A stretch of 64,000 nt of DNA from Candidatus Thiodubiliella sp. (GCA_029237605.1 JAQRGB010000034.1:1-64000); one strand, 5' to 3'. Positions 1 to 10,310 are shown, numbered from the stretch's first letter. Made by a program: numbers and translations. Notes: a model not told the origin generated them from the sequence alone.

Positions 1-7
1 TTTTGTA

Positions 8-49
8 CAACTCCTTGGCTCACAGAACGACATGGCTACGATCCGACTT
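8..49 (-). other. Sequencing adapter (BGI/MGI reverse-read adapter), full 42 nt, reverse complement
   Basis: CAACTCCTTGGCTCACAGAACGACATGGCTACGATCCGACTT; identical to many other copies in the window. Confidence 0.97.
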
Positions 50-50
50 A

Positions 51-212
51 AGAAATTGGCGCACTAAAAGCCTACATCAAGCTTGGAGAGCCACATCTGT
101 GTCTTTTATATGCTTTAGTTGGTGCGCTGGAAAATCGCTCTTGGTTGGATGTTGCACATAATGACAAAGCACGCTTACTAATTGAATTAGATAATTTCAA
201 ATATCCCAATTA
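51..212 (+). CDS. C-terminal fragment of an unidentified protein (EIGALKAYIKLGEPHLCLLYALVGALENRSWLDVAHNDKARLLIELDNFKYPN*), truncated by the adapter
   Basis: Open frame directly after the adapter, ending in TAA; no family recognised. Confidence 0.4.
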
Positions 213-819
213 ACAAAATTTTTAAGCAATTGCAATCCATCGTGCTGAGATTTTTCAGGGTGAAATTGCACAGCAAATAGATTATCTTTAGCAATCGCGC
301 AAGTAAAGTCAATGCCATAATCGCTTGACCCGGCAACCACCGAAGAATCATCCTGCTCAACATAATAGCTATGCACACTATAAAAACGTGCATTATCCTC
401 AATATTATGCCAAAGTGGATGCCCGCCCTGTATTTGTTTGACTTTATTCCAACCCATATGCGGGATTTTTAGTTCGCTTTTTGGAAAATTAACAACGTCA
501 CCAGCAAGAATAGACAGACCCTGTGTCCCGCCATTCTCTTGCGAATGATCAAATAAAAGTTGCAAGCCTAGGCAAATACCTAAAAAAGGCTTCTCATACG
601 CTGCTTGCTTAATCACATCAACCAACTCATGCGTGTTCAGTTCTTGCATACACGCACCAATTGCACCCTGCCCTGGAAATACAATACGATCTGCATTATT
701 AATTAAATCCGCATTATCAGTAAGAAAAACAAAGTCGGAGGCCAAGCGGTCTTAGGAAGCGCTTTTTGTACACTACGAACATTGCCCATGCCATAATCAA
801 CAATTGCAATACTTTGCAT
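197..819 (-). CDS. hisH: Imidazole glycerol phosphate synthase subunit HisH, frame broken by adapter at 732-759
   Basis: MQSIAIVDYGMGNVRSVQKA N-terminus (start at 819) and FLGICLGLQLLFD...FYSVHSYYVE...AVQFHPEKS motifs; adapter between. Confidence 0.93.
732..759 (+). other. Sequencing adapter (BGI/MGI forward adapter), partial 28 nt
   Basis: AAGTCGGAGGCCAAGCGGTCTTAGGAAG. Confidence 0.95.
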
Positions 820-826
820 TATAGCT

Positions 827-1408
827 TTATAAACTACCTTTAGTTGATGGAATAACGCCTGTTTGACGCTCATCTTTTATTACTGCCATTCTGAGCGCCC
901 TACCAAAAGCCTTAAAAATAGTTTCAGCTTGATGATGAGCGTTAACTCCGCTTAAGTTATCAATATGCAAAGTTATTGCGGCATGATTAACAAAACCTTG
1001 GAAAAATTCTGAAATTAAATCAACATCAAAAGTGCCAATAATTGCACGAGTAAAATTCACATTAAGCTCTAAACCTGGGCGACCTGATAGGTCTAACACC
1101 ACACGTGATAACGCCTCATCTAATGGCACATAAGCGTATCCATAACGAGTAAATCCAGCCTTATCACCTACTGTCTTTGCGAAAGCTTGGCCTAGCGTAA
1201 TGCCAATATCTTCTACGCTGTGATGGTCATCAATCTGCGTATCGCCATCGCATTTAATGGTTAAATCCATTAAACTATGGCGTGCAATCTGATCCAACAT
1301 ATGGTCTAAAAATGGCACACCAGTGTCTATATTTGCCTGGCCTGTTCCATACAAATTCAGCTCAACATGAATATCGGTTTCGTTGGTTTTTCTAGATACT
1401 TTTATCAT
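827..1408 (-). CDS. hisB: Imidazoleglycerol-phosphate dehydratase
   Basis: Intact 193 aa [47 protein letters not shown]. Confidence 0.96.
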   Translation of the reverse strand: MIKVSRKTNETDIHVELNLYGTGQANIDTGVPFLDHMLDQIARHSLMDLTIKCDGDTQIDDHHSVEDIGITLGQAFAKTVGDKAGFTRYGYAYVPLDEALSRVVLDLSGRPGLELNVNFTRAIIGTFDVDLISEFFQGFVNHAAITLHIDNLSGVNAHHQAETIFKAFGRALRMAVIKDERQTGVIPSTKGSL

Positions 1409-1525
1409 GATTTTTATTTTTTTAACTTTATTTTGGTAAAAATAAGAATATTTTTATTATAACTATTGGCTACAACAATTATCAAAGAACTTTTAGCAAA
1501 TATCTTTTACCTTGATATAACTTAT

Positions 1526-2562
1526 TTACAAGTATTCTTTAATTAAAATTTCAGCAATTTGAATGGTATTAAGCGCCGCACCTTTACGAATATTATCAGA
1601 AACAACCCAAAGATTAAGTCCTTTTTCACAAGAAATATCCTCACGAATGCGGCTCACAAATGTATCATCATGATTAGCTGCCTCAATAAATGGTGTGGCA
1701 TACCCTCCATTTTCGCGCTTATCAACCACCGTAACGCCATTTGCTTTAGATAAAATTTTAGTGGCTTCAGTGGCAGTAATCTTCTTCTGGGTTTCGATAT
1801 TAATTGCTTCAGAATGTCCATAAATAACTGGCACACGAACCGCAGTAGGATTAACTAAAATATTATCATCTTCAAAAATCTTTTGCGTCTCCCACACCAT
1901 TTTCATCTCTTCTTTAGTGTAACCATTCTCTTGAAACACATCAATATGAGGAATTACATTAAATGCAATCTGCTTTGGATAAACCTCAACATCGACTTCA
2001 GTATTACCACTTAATAATTTAGTAGTTTGGTCAATTAATTCACTAATTGCCCCTTTGCCAGAACCAGACACTGCCTGATAAGTTGCAACATTAATTCTCT
2101 TAATTCCCACTGCATCATAAATTGGCTTAAGTGCTACCAACATCTGAATAGTTGAACAATTTGGGTTAGCAATAATATTATGCTTAGTGTAACCAGCAAT
2201 CGCATGCGCATTAACCTCTGGTACAACTAAAGGAATATTTTGTACAACTCCTTGGCTCACAGAACGACATGGCTACGATCCGACTTCACACAACCTGCCT
2301 CAGCCGCAATCGGCGCATATTTCTCAGAAATATTACCCCCTGCTGAGAACAGCCCCACTTGCGCCTTTGAAAAATCAAAAGTATCCAAATCTTGCACTAT
2401 CCAACTTTTTCCTTGACAAAATACCCTCTTACCATCTGAGTTAGCGCTCGCTAATGGATATAAATTATTAATCGGAAAATCACGTTGCTCTAAAATTGAG
2501 AGGATGGTCTCGCCCACTGCGCCTGTTGCACCCACAACACAAACATCTAACTTTTTATTCAT
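1526..2562 (-). CDS. asd: Aspartate-semialdehyde dehydrogenase, interrupted by adapter at 2245-2286
   Basis: N-part MNKKLDVCVVGATGAVGETIL...AEAGC and C-part IPLVVPEVN...NPNCSTIQMLVALKPIYD lie either side of the adapter. Confidence 0.95.
2245..2286 (-). other. Sequencing adapter, full 42 nt
   Basis: Exact adapter match inside asd. Confidence 0.98.
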
Positions 2563-2601
2563 AGTATAGAAATGTAAACATTATAAAAAAATTATTGGCA
2601 A

Positions 2602-3348
2602 TTATACTCTATTATCAATATCGATAAATTGATGCTCAACATCAAATTTATCGCTCAGATGTTGACACAGGGCTTGTACACCATAACGCTCAGTAGCATA
2701 ATGCCCTGCAGATATAAAAGAAATATTACTCTCTTTGGAAATCGCTGGTATTTGCTCAGATATCTCGCCTGTTATAAAACAGTCGGCATTAAGATTAATA
2801 GCATGGTCAATGTAGTTTTGTGCACCGCCTGTGCACCACGCAATGCGTTTTAATGGTTTATCGTCATCACCAAATACTAAAGGATCTCGATTAAGCACTT
2901 GTTTAATGATGCTTGAGAGTTGTGATAACGTCATATCAATCTCCCCTTGCCAAACTAGAGTATCTCCGATTGGTTTTGAATTTTTTATACCAAGACGTTG
3001 TGCAAGTTGGATGTTATTACCAACTTTTGCGTGTGCATAAGTCGGATCGTAGCCATGTCGTTCTGTGAGCCAAGGAGTTGTAGCTAAGTAATGCTTTTAT
3101 ACGGTTTTTTTAATACCTATAACTTCAAGTCCTTCATTCTTCCAGAAAAAACCATGATGTACAAATAGTGCATCGGCTTTTTCGTCAATCGCTGCGTCAA
3201 TTAAATCCTGGTTAGCGCTCACCCCTGAGATGAGTTTTTGGATTTCTGTTTTGCCCTCAATTTGCAAACCATTCGGACAATAATCAGAAAAATTATCTAC
3301 TTGCAAGTATTGATGACAATAGACAAGTAATGTTTTTTGATTAATCAT
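2602..3348 (-). CDS. Nif3-like dinuclear metal center protein (NIF3/YbgI family), interrupted by adapter at 3039-3080
   Basis: ALFVHHGFFWKNE and CTGGAQNYIDHAI...DCFITGEISEQ...SAGHYATERYGVQAL motifs on two ORFs flanking the adapter. Confidence 0.88.
3039..3080 (+). other. Sequencing adapter, full 42 nt
   Basis: AAGTCGGATCGTAGCCATGTCGTTCTGTGAGCCAAGGAGTTG. Confidence 0.98.
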
Positions 3349-3350
3349 AA

Positions 3351-4369
3351 TTAATTATAAAATTCCTCTACAATGCTGATAAATTGTTGGTTTTGTTCAC
3401 TACTTCCCACTGTCACTCGCAGACAATCTGCAAGTTTTGGCACGCTACTAAGATTTTTAATCAATATACCTTTTTGCTTTAGTGTTTCGAATAGCTCGTT
3501 GGCATTTGGCACTTTAAACAAAATAAAGTTTGCTTGTGATGAATAAACTTGAAGGCAACTAATGTTACTCAACTCCAGTGAGAGCTTATCACGCTCAGTA
3601 AGAATAATTTTTACATTTGCGTTAATTTTATTTTTTTCTTTAATAAAAAATTAGCACTCACTTGCGTTAATATATTGATATTATAAGGTAGTCTTAATTT
3701 ATCCAATTGCGTTATCGTATCTTGCACACCAATCAACAAACCTAAACGCAAGCCAGCAAAACCGATTTTTGACACTGTTCTGAGTAATACTAAATTAGGA
3801 TATTTCTTAATATCACTTAAAAAACTATCATTAGCATAGGCATAATAAGCTTCATCTAATACGACTAAGGCATCGCTTTCAGTGATGATTTCCTCAATAG
3901 CGTTTCTATCAGAACGACATGGCTACGATCCGACTTCAGTTGGATTGTTTGGATATGCGATAAAAATTAGTTTTGGTTTATGCGTTTTAATCGCTAATAG
4001 CATTGCACTTAAATCAATTTCAAACTCAGAATTTAAGCCAACACCTTGGTAATTTAAGCGTGTAAGTTTTGCAATTATCTCATACATTGCAAAACTTGGC
4101 TCAACGCTTAAAATAGTATCACCCATGTCACATGCTAATGCTAATAATTGAATAAGCTCATCAGAACCATTGCCTAGTAGAATGCCAAAGTCATTAGGTA
4201 TGTTCATCAACTCACGTAAAGTTTGTTGTAATTCTGTGGCATTTGAATTTGGATAACGATTCAACTGAGCTCTAGATAGATAGGCCAAATGTTGCCCTAT
4301 TAATTCATCTGGCAAGAGAAATGGTGATTCCATAGCGTCCAACTTCACTATATTTTCAGACATACTCAC
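3351..4369 (-). CDS. hisC: Histidinol-phosphate aminotransferase, interrupted by partial adapter (3910-3936) plus a homopolymer frameshift near 3631-3637
   Basis: LDAMESPFLLP, RYPNSNATELQQTLRE, LLGNGSDELIQLL, FIAYPNNPT; VLDEAYYAYA and TVSKIGFAGLRLG readable in the gap between ORFs. Confidence 0.93.
3910..3936 (-). other. Sequencing adapter, partial 27 nt
   Basis: CAGAACGACATGGCTACGATCCGACTT inside hisC. Confidence 0.96.
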
Positions 4370-4383
4370 ATGATAAGCATTGC

Positions 4384-4415
4384 AAGTCGGAGGCCAAGCG
4401 GTCCTTAGGAAGACA
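4384..4415 (+). other. Sequencing adapter (forward type) with one inserted C
   Basis: AAGTCGGAGGCCAAGCGGTCCTTAGGAAGACA upstream of hisC. Confidence 0.94.
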
Positions 4416-4419
4416 GTTA

Positions 4420-5181
4420 TTAATAAAACTCATGATAATTCTTTCGATTTGGATGAAACTGCATTTTACCAATACTCTTAGCATTTAATAAAGTTTGATA
4501 AGTATAGTCCAAAGACCGCTGGCAAGCAGTTTCCACTGACAAGCCATGTGTTATAAAAGATGCAATAGCGCTAGACAGCGTACAACCAGAGCCATGATAA
4601 TCACCAGGTAATTTATCGTAAATATAGCTTTTTACTAACTTAGCGTTATAATACAAACGATGTTCAATTTTAAAATCCGACACATCAGTGGTAGTAAGCA
4701 ACACCCATTCACATGCTAGTTTTTCTATGGCTCTTTGCTCGTCTTTTTCGCCAGACAAGATATATAACTCTGCCATATTAGGAGTAATGATTTTTACCAA
4801 GGGCAATAAACTTTGTTTCAGTGTATCTATTTCTCGTGTTTGCAATAAAACTTCTTGAGTGCTAGTTTTAACAATTGGGTCAAGCACAATACTTTTGCCT
4901 TGTACTAAATCGGCAATTACTGTAATTTGCTCGCTAGAGCAAAGCAACCCAATCTTAACAACATTAAAGTCAATATCTGCTTGTAAATGATGGAATTGTT
5001 TGATAATTAACTCAACATCCACAGGATGGATTTCTACAACTAATTGGGTGTTTTGTACTGTCATTGTTGTTACAATCGGTAATGGGGTAAGCCCAAGACA
5101 ATTAATGCTTTCAATATCAGCACTAATACCAGCCCCTCCACAGGGATCAAGCCCAGATAAGGCTAAAACTGACTCATTCAA
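4420..5181 (-). CDS. thiD: Hydroxymethylpyrimidine/phosphomethylpyrimidine kinase
   Basis: LSGLDPCGGAGISADI...VLDPIVKTSTQEVLL...DYHGSGCTLSSAIAS. Confidence 0.93.
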   Translation of the reverse strand: MNESVLALSGLDPCGGAGISADIESINCLGLTPLPIVTTMTVQNTQLVVEIHPVDVELIIKQFHHLQADIDFNVVKIGLLCSSEQITVIADLVQGKSIVLDPIVKTSTQEVLLQTREIDTLKQSLLPLVKIITPNMAELYILSGEKDEQRAIEKLACEWVLLTTTDVSDFKIEHRLYYNAKLVKSYIYDKLPGDYHGSGCTLSSAIASFITHGLSVETACQRSLDYTYQTLLNAKSIGKMQFHPNRKNYHEFY

Positions 5182-5791
5182 CTTTGCTTTCTTTTTTAAT
5201 TAAATAGTTTATTACATCAAACATTCGATTATTATTACCTGCATGCTTTGTGTCCACAAGGTATTTACCAGCTACGATAAAAGAAGGAACGCCGCCAACG
5301 CCTTTATACTTTTTAGTATTAATTTTTGACTGGTTAACTTTAATACGCACCGAAAATGAGTTTAAAGCATTCTTAGCTTTAATTTTATCCACGCCACGCT
5401 CAACTAACCAATTAATAAAATCTTCATCGCCAGTAAACGCCTCTTTTTCTATGTGAATTGCATTAAACAAGGCCTCATGTAGGCTATCTAGCTTTCCAAG
5501 ATACTCCAATACATAATAAAAAATAGCACCCCGCTCCCATCGATCAGAAAAAACTGCAGGCTGTTGAACGAACTGAGCAGAATTCGGCATTTTCTTAAGC
5601 CAATTATTGACTAATGGCTCAAGATTAAAGCAATGTGAACAGTAGTACCAAAACAACTCACGCACTTCAACTTTATCGCCTGTTATGGTTTTAATTGGTT
5701 TATCAAATACAATGTAATCAGCGCCTGCTTTATAATTAGCATTTGTCATGGTGGCAACTGTTAATAACAAACTTAATAGCATTCTTTTCAT
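5174..5791 (-). CDS. dsbA: Thiol:disulfide interchange protein DsbA
   Basis: Signal peptide, FWYYCSHCFNLEP (CxxC), GVGGVPSFIVAGKYLV. Confidence 0.9.
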   Translation of the reverse strand: MKRMLLSLLLTVATMTNANYKAGADYIVFDKPIKTITGDKVEVRELFWYYCSHCFNLEPLVNNWLKKMPNSAQFVQQPAVFSDRWERGAIFYYVLEYLGKLDSLHEALFNAIHIEKEAFTGDEDFINWLVERGVDKIKAKNALNSFSVRIKVNQSKINTKKYKGVGGVPSFIVAGKYLVDTKHAGNNNRMFDVINYLIKKESKVE

Positions 5792-5843
5792 GATAATTAC
5801 CTATCTAAAATATTGACATTATACGAGAGTAATGGCATTGTAG

Positions 5844-6281
5844 TCACAAGTAATTGCTGATAAGTCTTTTTTCAAGCGGGTGCACTCCCTCTGGATTGAG
5901 CTGTGCTAATGGCGCTAGCACAAAATTATATTGCAAAATATCGCTTCTGGGCAAATTATTTTTTCTATCAACTACCTCATCATACAATACCAAATCTAGG
6001 TCAATCCCTCTAGAAGAAAATTTTGGCATAGACCTGTCCCTTCCTTGTTTATTCTCAATTGTACGCAACACACTAAGCACATCGGCAATGCTTAAATCTG
6101 TTGTAGCATTTACACCCATATTATAAAAATCAGCACCTTTAAATCCTGCTGATTTACTTTCAAAAATATCAGAACATAGAACGTCAAAAAAATTGAGTCG
6201 CAAGCTATATAATGCTTGAGAAATGTTTTTTTGCGGCTCTGGTTTGAGCCAATATTAATGTGTATATGTGATATTTGCATG
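5844..6281 (-). CDS. folK: 2-amino-4-hydroxy-6-hydroxymethyldihydropteridine pyrophosphokinase, frameshifted at a poly(T) tract 6226-6232
   Basis: N-part MQISHIHINIGSNQSRKK and C-part NISQALYSLRLNFFDVL...SSRGIDLDLVLYDE in different frames. Confidence 0.87.
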
Positions 6282-6282
6282 A

Positions 6283-6645
6283 CTATGCCCAACTATCACG
6301 ATTACGCTTAATAATTACACCAACACCTTGTGCGCCAGTTACTGCTTCGCCTTTGTTTAGCGTTAACTTCACTTTTTCCACACCAAATTCTTTGATGATA
6401 GTTTGCGTTATTTTCTCTGCTAAGGTCTCTACCAATTGAAACTCACTATCTCGAACAAATTCAATCAAACGCTTTGAAACCGCTTTATAATCAAGCGTAT
6501 GGTCAATATGATCGGCCTCACTAGCGGCCTTAATATCAGCAGACATCTCAATATCTAGGATAATATCCTGACGAATTTCTCTTTCCCAATCATAAACCCC
6601 AATCACACAATCAATTTTTAATCCTTGAATAAAGACTATATCCAT
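6283..6645 (-). CDS. folB: Dihydroneopterin aldolase
   Basis: MDIVFIQGLKIDCVIGVYDWEREIRQDIILDIEM; adjacent to folK. Confidence 0.92.
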   Translation of the reverse strand: MDIVFIQGLKIDCVIGVYDWEREIRQDIILDIEMSADIKAASEADHIDHTLDYKAVSKRLIEFVRDSEFQLVETLAEKITQTIIKEFGVEKVKLTLNKGEAVTGAQGVGVIIKRNRDSWA

Positions 6646-6686
6646 AGTATCATTAGGGCCATAATTTTTCCACAAATAAGTTTACC

Positions 6687-7268
6687 ATGTTACACATTTT
6701 GATTATTGCTAGCTACCTAATTGGCTCATTATCTAGTGCTATTATAGTTTGTAAAGCTTTTAATTTACCCGACCCACGTACTAGGGGATCTAACAACCCA
6801 GGTGCAACCAATATATTACGCATTGGCGGTAAAAAGGCCGCCATTATCACCTTATTTGGTGACTGCGCGAAAGGTTTAATTCCAATATTAATTGCACAAG
6901 TTATGAACGCTAATTTACTCACAATGACATTGATCGCATTAGCCACTTTCTTAGGACACGTTTACCCAATTTTCTTTGGCTTTAAAGGCGGGAAGGGTGT
7001 AGCAACTTTTTTAGGTAGCTTGTTTGCCTTGAACTATTTAGTCGGCTTAAGTTTTGCGCTAATTTGGCTTTTTGTTGCCAAAGTGCTAAAAATTTCTTCA
7101 TTATCTGCATTAGCCTCTACCCTACTAACTCCTGGAATTTTTTATTTCTTAAGTGCCAAAGATATAAATGCCACTTATATTATCTCTTTAATATGTATTT
7201 GGATTTTTTACACTCATCGAAGTAATATTAAAAAACTACTTAACAACCAAGAAAATAAAATCAATTAG
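6687..7268 (+). CDS. plsY: Glycerol-3-phosphate acyltransferase PlsY
   Basis: YLIGSLSSAIIVCK, DPRTRGSNNPGATNILRIGGKKAA, GHVYPIFFGFKGGKGVAT. Confidence 0.95.
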   Translation: MLHILIIASYLIGSLSSAIIVCKAFNLPDPRTRGSNNPGATNILRIGGKKAAIITLFGDCAKGLIPILIAQVMNANLLTMTLIALATFLGHVYPIFFGFKGGKGVATFLGSLFALNYLVGLSFALIWLFVAKVLKISSLSALASTLLTPGIFYFLSAKDINATYIISLICIWIFYTHRSNIKKLLNNQENKIN

Positions 7269-7376
7269 CACTCAACACTTACCCATTAAAATAAGTAAAA
7301 TAACACACGTTATTATGAATGTATAATATACATAATATATTCATCTTAGTTTTTTAATTTAAATACCCAACACAAC

Positions 7377-8267
7377 ATGTCAATAAAAAATAAAAAAGAC
7401 GCTAAAAAGAAGATAAAAAAGTTACAAAATAATAAGTATGTTATGAATAAAAGTAACGTTATGTCTGGCAATGCATTATTAAATTTATCAAAAATAGCAG
7501 GAGATTATCCCTATCCTAAAAAGATGAGTGTTGAAGAATACACAAATGAAAAGTATTTGCTACAAACAGAGTTGCTAAAAGCACAAGATTGGATTAAAAA
7601 TTACAATAAAACAGCAACTCCTTGGCTCACAGAACGACATGGCTACGATCCGACTTGGACAATTAAACGTTTTATGGAACATCTTAATCCACGTGCCGCA
7701 CGTGTCATCGCCCTAGAAAAACCATCAAGGGTTGAGCTTGGTCAGTGGTATTTCCAGCGCTATATTGAGCATTTCCCAACTAATGGCGAAATGGTATTAT
7801 TTGACCGTTCTTGGTATAATAGAGCTGGCGTAGAGCGTGTTATGGGTTTTTGTAAAAATCCAGAGTATCTTGAGTTTATGCGGCAGGCTCCTTTACTAGA
7901 GCGTATGTTGGTTAATGATGGTTTTATTCTTTCTAAATATTGGTTTTCTGTCAGTAGACAAGAGCAGTTAAGGCGCTTCCATCTACGTAAAAACGACCCT
8001 TTAAAAAGATGGAAGCTAAGTGAAATAGATTTACAATCATTAACAAAATGGGAAGAATATACCAAAGCTAAAGAAGATATGTTTTTTTATACCAATACTG
8101 CTGATTCTCCCTGGATTGTTGTAAAGTCAGATGATAAAAAACGCGCAAGAATTAATTGTATTAGACACTTCCTTTACCACTTAGATTACCAGAATAAAGA
8201 TACTAAAATAATTTTTGAACCTGATAAAAAAATTATTGGAAGTATAAATAATTTATATAAAGAATAA
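7377..8267 (+). CDS. ppk2: Polyphosphate kinase 2 family protein; the Walker A region is overwritten in frame by adapter (7615-7656)
   Basis: [74 protein letters not shown] is adapter translation. Confidence 0.93.
   Translation: MSIKNKKDAKKKIKKLQNNKYVMNKSNVMSGNALLNLSKIAGDYPYPKKMSVEEYTNEKYLLQTELLKAQDWIKNYNKTATPWLTERHGYDPTWTIKRFMEHLNPRAARVIALEKPSRVELGQWYFQRYIEHFPTNGEMVLFDRSWYNRAGVERVMGFCKNPEYLEFMRQAPLLERMLVNDGFILSKYWFSVSRQEQLRRFHLRKNDPLKRWKLSEIDLQSLTKWEEYTKAKEDMFFYTNTADSPWIVVKSDDKKRARINCIRHFLYHLDYQNKDTKIIFEPDKKIIGSINNLYKE
7615..7656 (-). other. Sequencing adapter, full 42 nt, in frame with ppk2
   Basis: Exact match. Confidence 0.98.
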
Positions 8268-8279
8268 GGAAAATACATA

Positions 8280-8543
8280 ATGTCAAATATAAGAAAACAA
8301 CTTAAAGTCGCTTTGGGAATTGCTAAAAAAGCAGAAATTGAAGCATTAATTGCAACTAAAAAAGCTCAAAAAGCTGTTGATAAAATAGCAAAATTAAAAA
8401 AAGAACTAAGCGAACAACATAAAAAATTGGTCAAAAAAGTCAAAGAAAAAATTAAAAAAAATAATAAAGACAATGACGAAATGATAGAGTGCTTTTCTAA
8501 AAAAAGAATAAAAAAAGCAAGGAAAAAGAAAGCTTTAAAATGA
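8280..8543 (+). CDS. Small lysine-rich basic protein (87 aa, 28 Lys), 12 nt after ppk2
   Basis: ORF MSNIRKQLKVALGIAKKAEIEALIATKKAQKAVDK...KKRIKKARKKKALK. Confidence 0.7.
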   Translation: MSNIRKQLKVALGIAKKAEIEALIATKKAQKAVDKIAKLKKELSEQHKKLVKKVKEKIKKNNKDNDEMIECFSKKRIKKARKKKALK

Positions 8544-8624
8544 TTTTATTTTTAACTAATTAATAATACACATTAATATAGATGTATTATGTTTTAGTAA
8601 TTTTAATTCTATCAATAAGTATCG

Positions 8625-9383
8625 TTACGTCTTTATATTTACGCCTTTTTTAAGTAGATAAAAAGCAAATATTGTCAGCATAGTAATTATGATCAATAGA
8701 GCCAAAATTGATATCAAAAGATCAGAAGTACTAGTTCCTAAAAACCCTAATCTAAAACTATCAATCATATGATAAATTGGATTGAAATGACTAACATTTT
8801 TCCAAAATTCTGGCAAAATTTCAACACTATAAAACATCCCACCAAGGTAGATCATCGGCGTCAAAATAAAACTTTGAAAGATAGAAATATCATCAAATGA
8901 TTTTGCAAACACTGCATTTATAAAGCCTGCTAAAGAAAACAAAATAGCAGTTAATAAAGAAATTATTATAATAATTGAAATTGAATAAATTTCAAAGTCA
9001 ATAAAAAATAAAACTGTAAAAAATACCCCAATGCCAACAACAAAACCACGCGCGACACCGCCAGAAACATAACCTAATAAAATTACCCAATATGGCGTTG
9101 GCGATACCAATATTTCCTCAATACTGTGGTTAAATTTTGCCAAGAAAAATGAAGACACTGTGTTGGAATAAGAACTGGTAATCACTGTCATTAAAATAAT
9201 ACCAGGAATAATAAAATACAAATAATCCACACCTTGCATTGAGCCAATATGCTCGCCCATCAAACCACCAAAAATCAATAGGTAAAGTAAGGTGGTAATA
9301 ATTGGTGGCAGAATAGTTTGCGTCCAGATACGTAAAAATCGCAAAATCTCTTTAATAACAATAGTTTTATAAATAATCCACAT
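8625..9383 (-). CDS. ABC-2 type transporter permease (YadH-like)
   Basis: Six hydrophobic stretches; FIIPGIILMTVITSSYSNT, PMIYLGGMFYSVEILPEFWKNVSHFNPIYHMIDSFR. Confidence 0.9.
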   Translation of the reverse strand: MWIIYKTIVIKEILRFLRIWTQTILPPIITTLLYLLIFGGLMGEHIGSMQGVDYLYFIIPGIILMTVITSSYSNTVSSFFLAKFNHSIEEILVSPTPYWVILLGYVSGGVARGFVVGIGVFFTVLFFIDFEIYSISIIIIISLLTAILFSLAGFINAVFAKSFDDISIFQSFILTPMIYLGGMFYSVEILPEFWKNVSHFNPIYHMIDSFRLGFLGTSTSDLLISILALLIIITMLTIFAFYLLKKGVNIKT

Positions 9384-9386
9384 ACC

Positions 9387-10310
9387 TTATACGGCCTCAT
9401 TTATTAAGCGTAAAAATAGTATTTCTAAACGATTTTGTGCGTTACGAATATGATCAATATTAATGCCTTGTTTAGATAGGATTTGCAAGGCATCAGTAAT
9501 ATTTGTATCAGATTTTAACACAACTTGTAAAGAATAATCATCCAATCTTTTACAACTAAATTGCGTTTGTTCAATTCTATTTGGCAACACTATTGAACTT
9601 TCTAAAATCAAAACTTGATGCGATATCTTTGCCAACAATTTCTTCATGCTTGTTTGCTCAACCACATTGCCTTCATTAAGAATTGCAATATTGCGACACA
9701 AGTGCTCTGCTTCTTCTAGATAATGTGTGGTTAGAATAACAGTCACGCCAGAACTATTAAGCTCTTTTAAATACGACCACATAGAACGGCGAATCTCAAT
9801 ATCGACCCCTGCGGTTGGTTCATCCAAAATCAATATCTTTGGCTGATGAACAAGTGCCCTTGCTAGCATTAAACGACGCTTCATACCGCCTGATAAAGAT
9901 TTGGCTATGTCCATGCGCTTGTCCCAAAGTTGCATTTTTTTAAGCAAAATCTTTGTCTGAACTTTGGCATCTGTACTAGAAATACCGTAGTAACCAGCCT
10001 GATTGATTAGTATTTCTTCAATTGGCTCAAATGGATTGAAATTAAATTCTTGTGGCATCAAGCCAATCAAACGTTTAACCTCATTTATATGGGTATTTTG
10101 ATTAAGCCCTAATATTTGAATATCGCCCTGAGTTTTATTTAATAAACCACAAATAATACCAATAACTGTAGTTTTTCCCGCACCATTATTACCCAAAAGT
10201 GCAAAAAAATCGCCTTCCTCTACTGATAAGTCAATGCCCTTCAAAGCATGAAAATTATTAGCATAAGTTTTGGTAAGCGATTTAATTATAAGTGCATTTG
10301 ACATAAACAA
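9387..10310 (-). CDS. ABC transporter ATP-binding protein (YadG-like)
   Basis: GNNGAGKTTVIGII Walker A, LSGGMKRRLMLARALVHQPKILILDEPTAGVD. Confidence 0.93.
   Translation of the reverse strand: MFMSNALIIKSLTKTYANNFHALKGIDLSVEEGDFFALLGNNGAGKTTVIGIICGLLNKTQGDIQILGLNQNTHINEVKRLIGLMPQEFNFNPFEPIEEILINQAGYYGISSTDAKVQTKILLKKMQLWDKRMDIAKSLSGGMKRRLMLARALVHQPKILILDEPTAGVDIEIRRSMWSYLKELNSSGVTVILTTHYLEEAEHLCRNIAILNEGNVVEQTSMKKLLAKISHQVLILESSIVLPNRIEQTQFSCKRLDDYSLQVVLKSDTNITDALQILSKQGINIDHIRNAQNRLEILFLRLINEAV

Noticed and set aside
187-402. Small overlapping antisense ORFs in the track (e.g. 187-402, 1559-1753, 12927-13211, 26353-type lists) as genes
   Set aside because: They lie opposite or out of frame within well-identified conserved genes and show no family resemblance.
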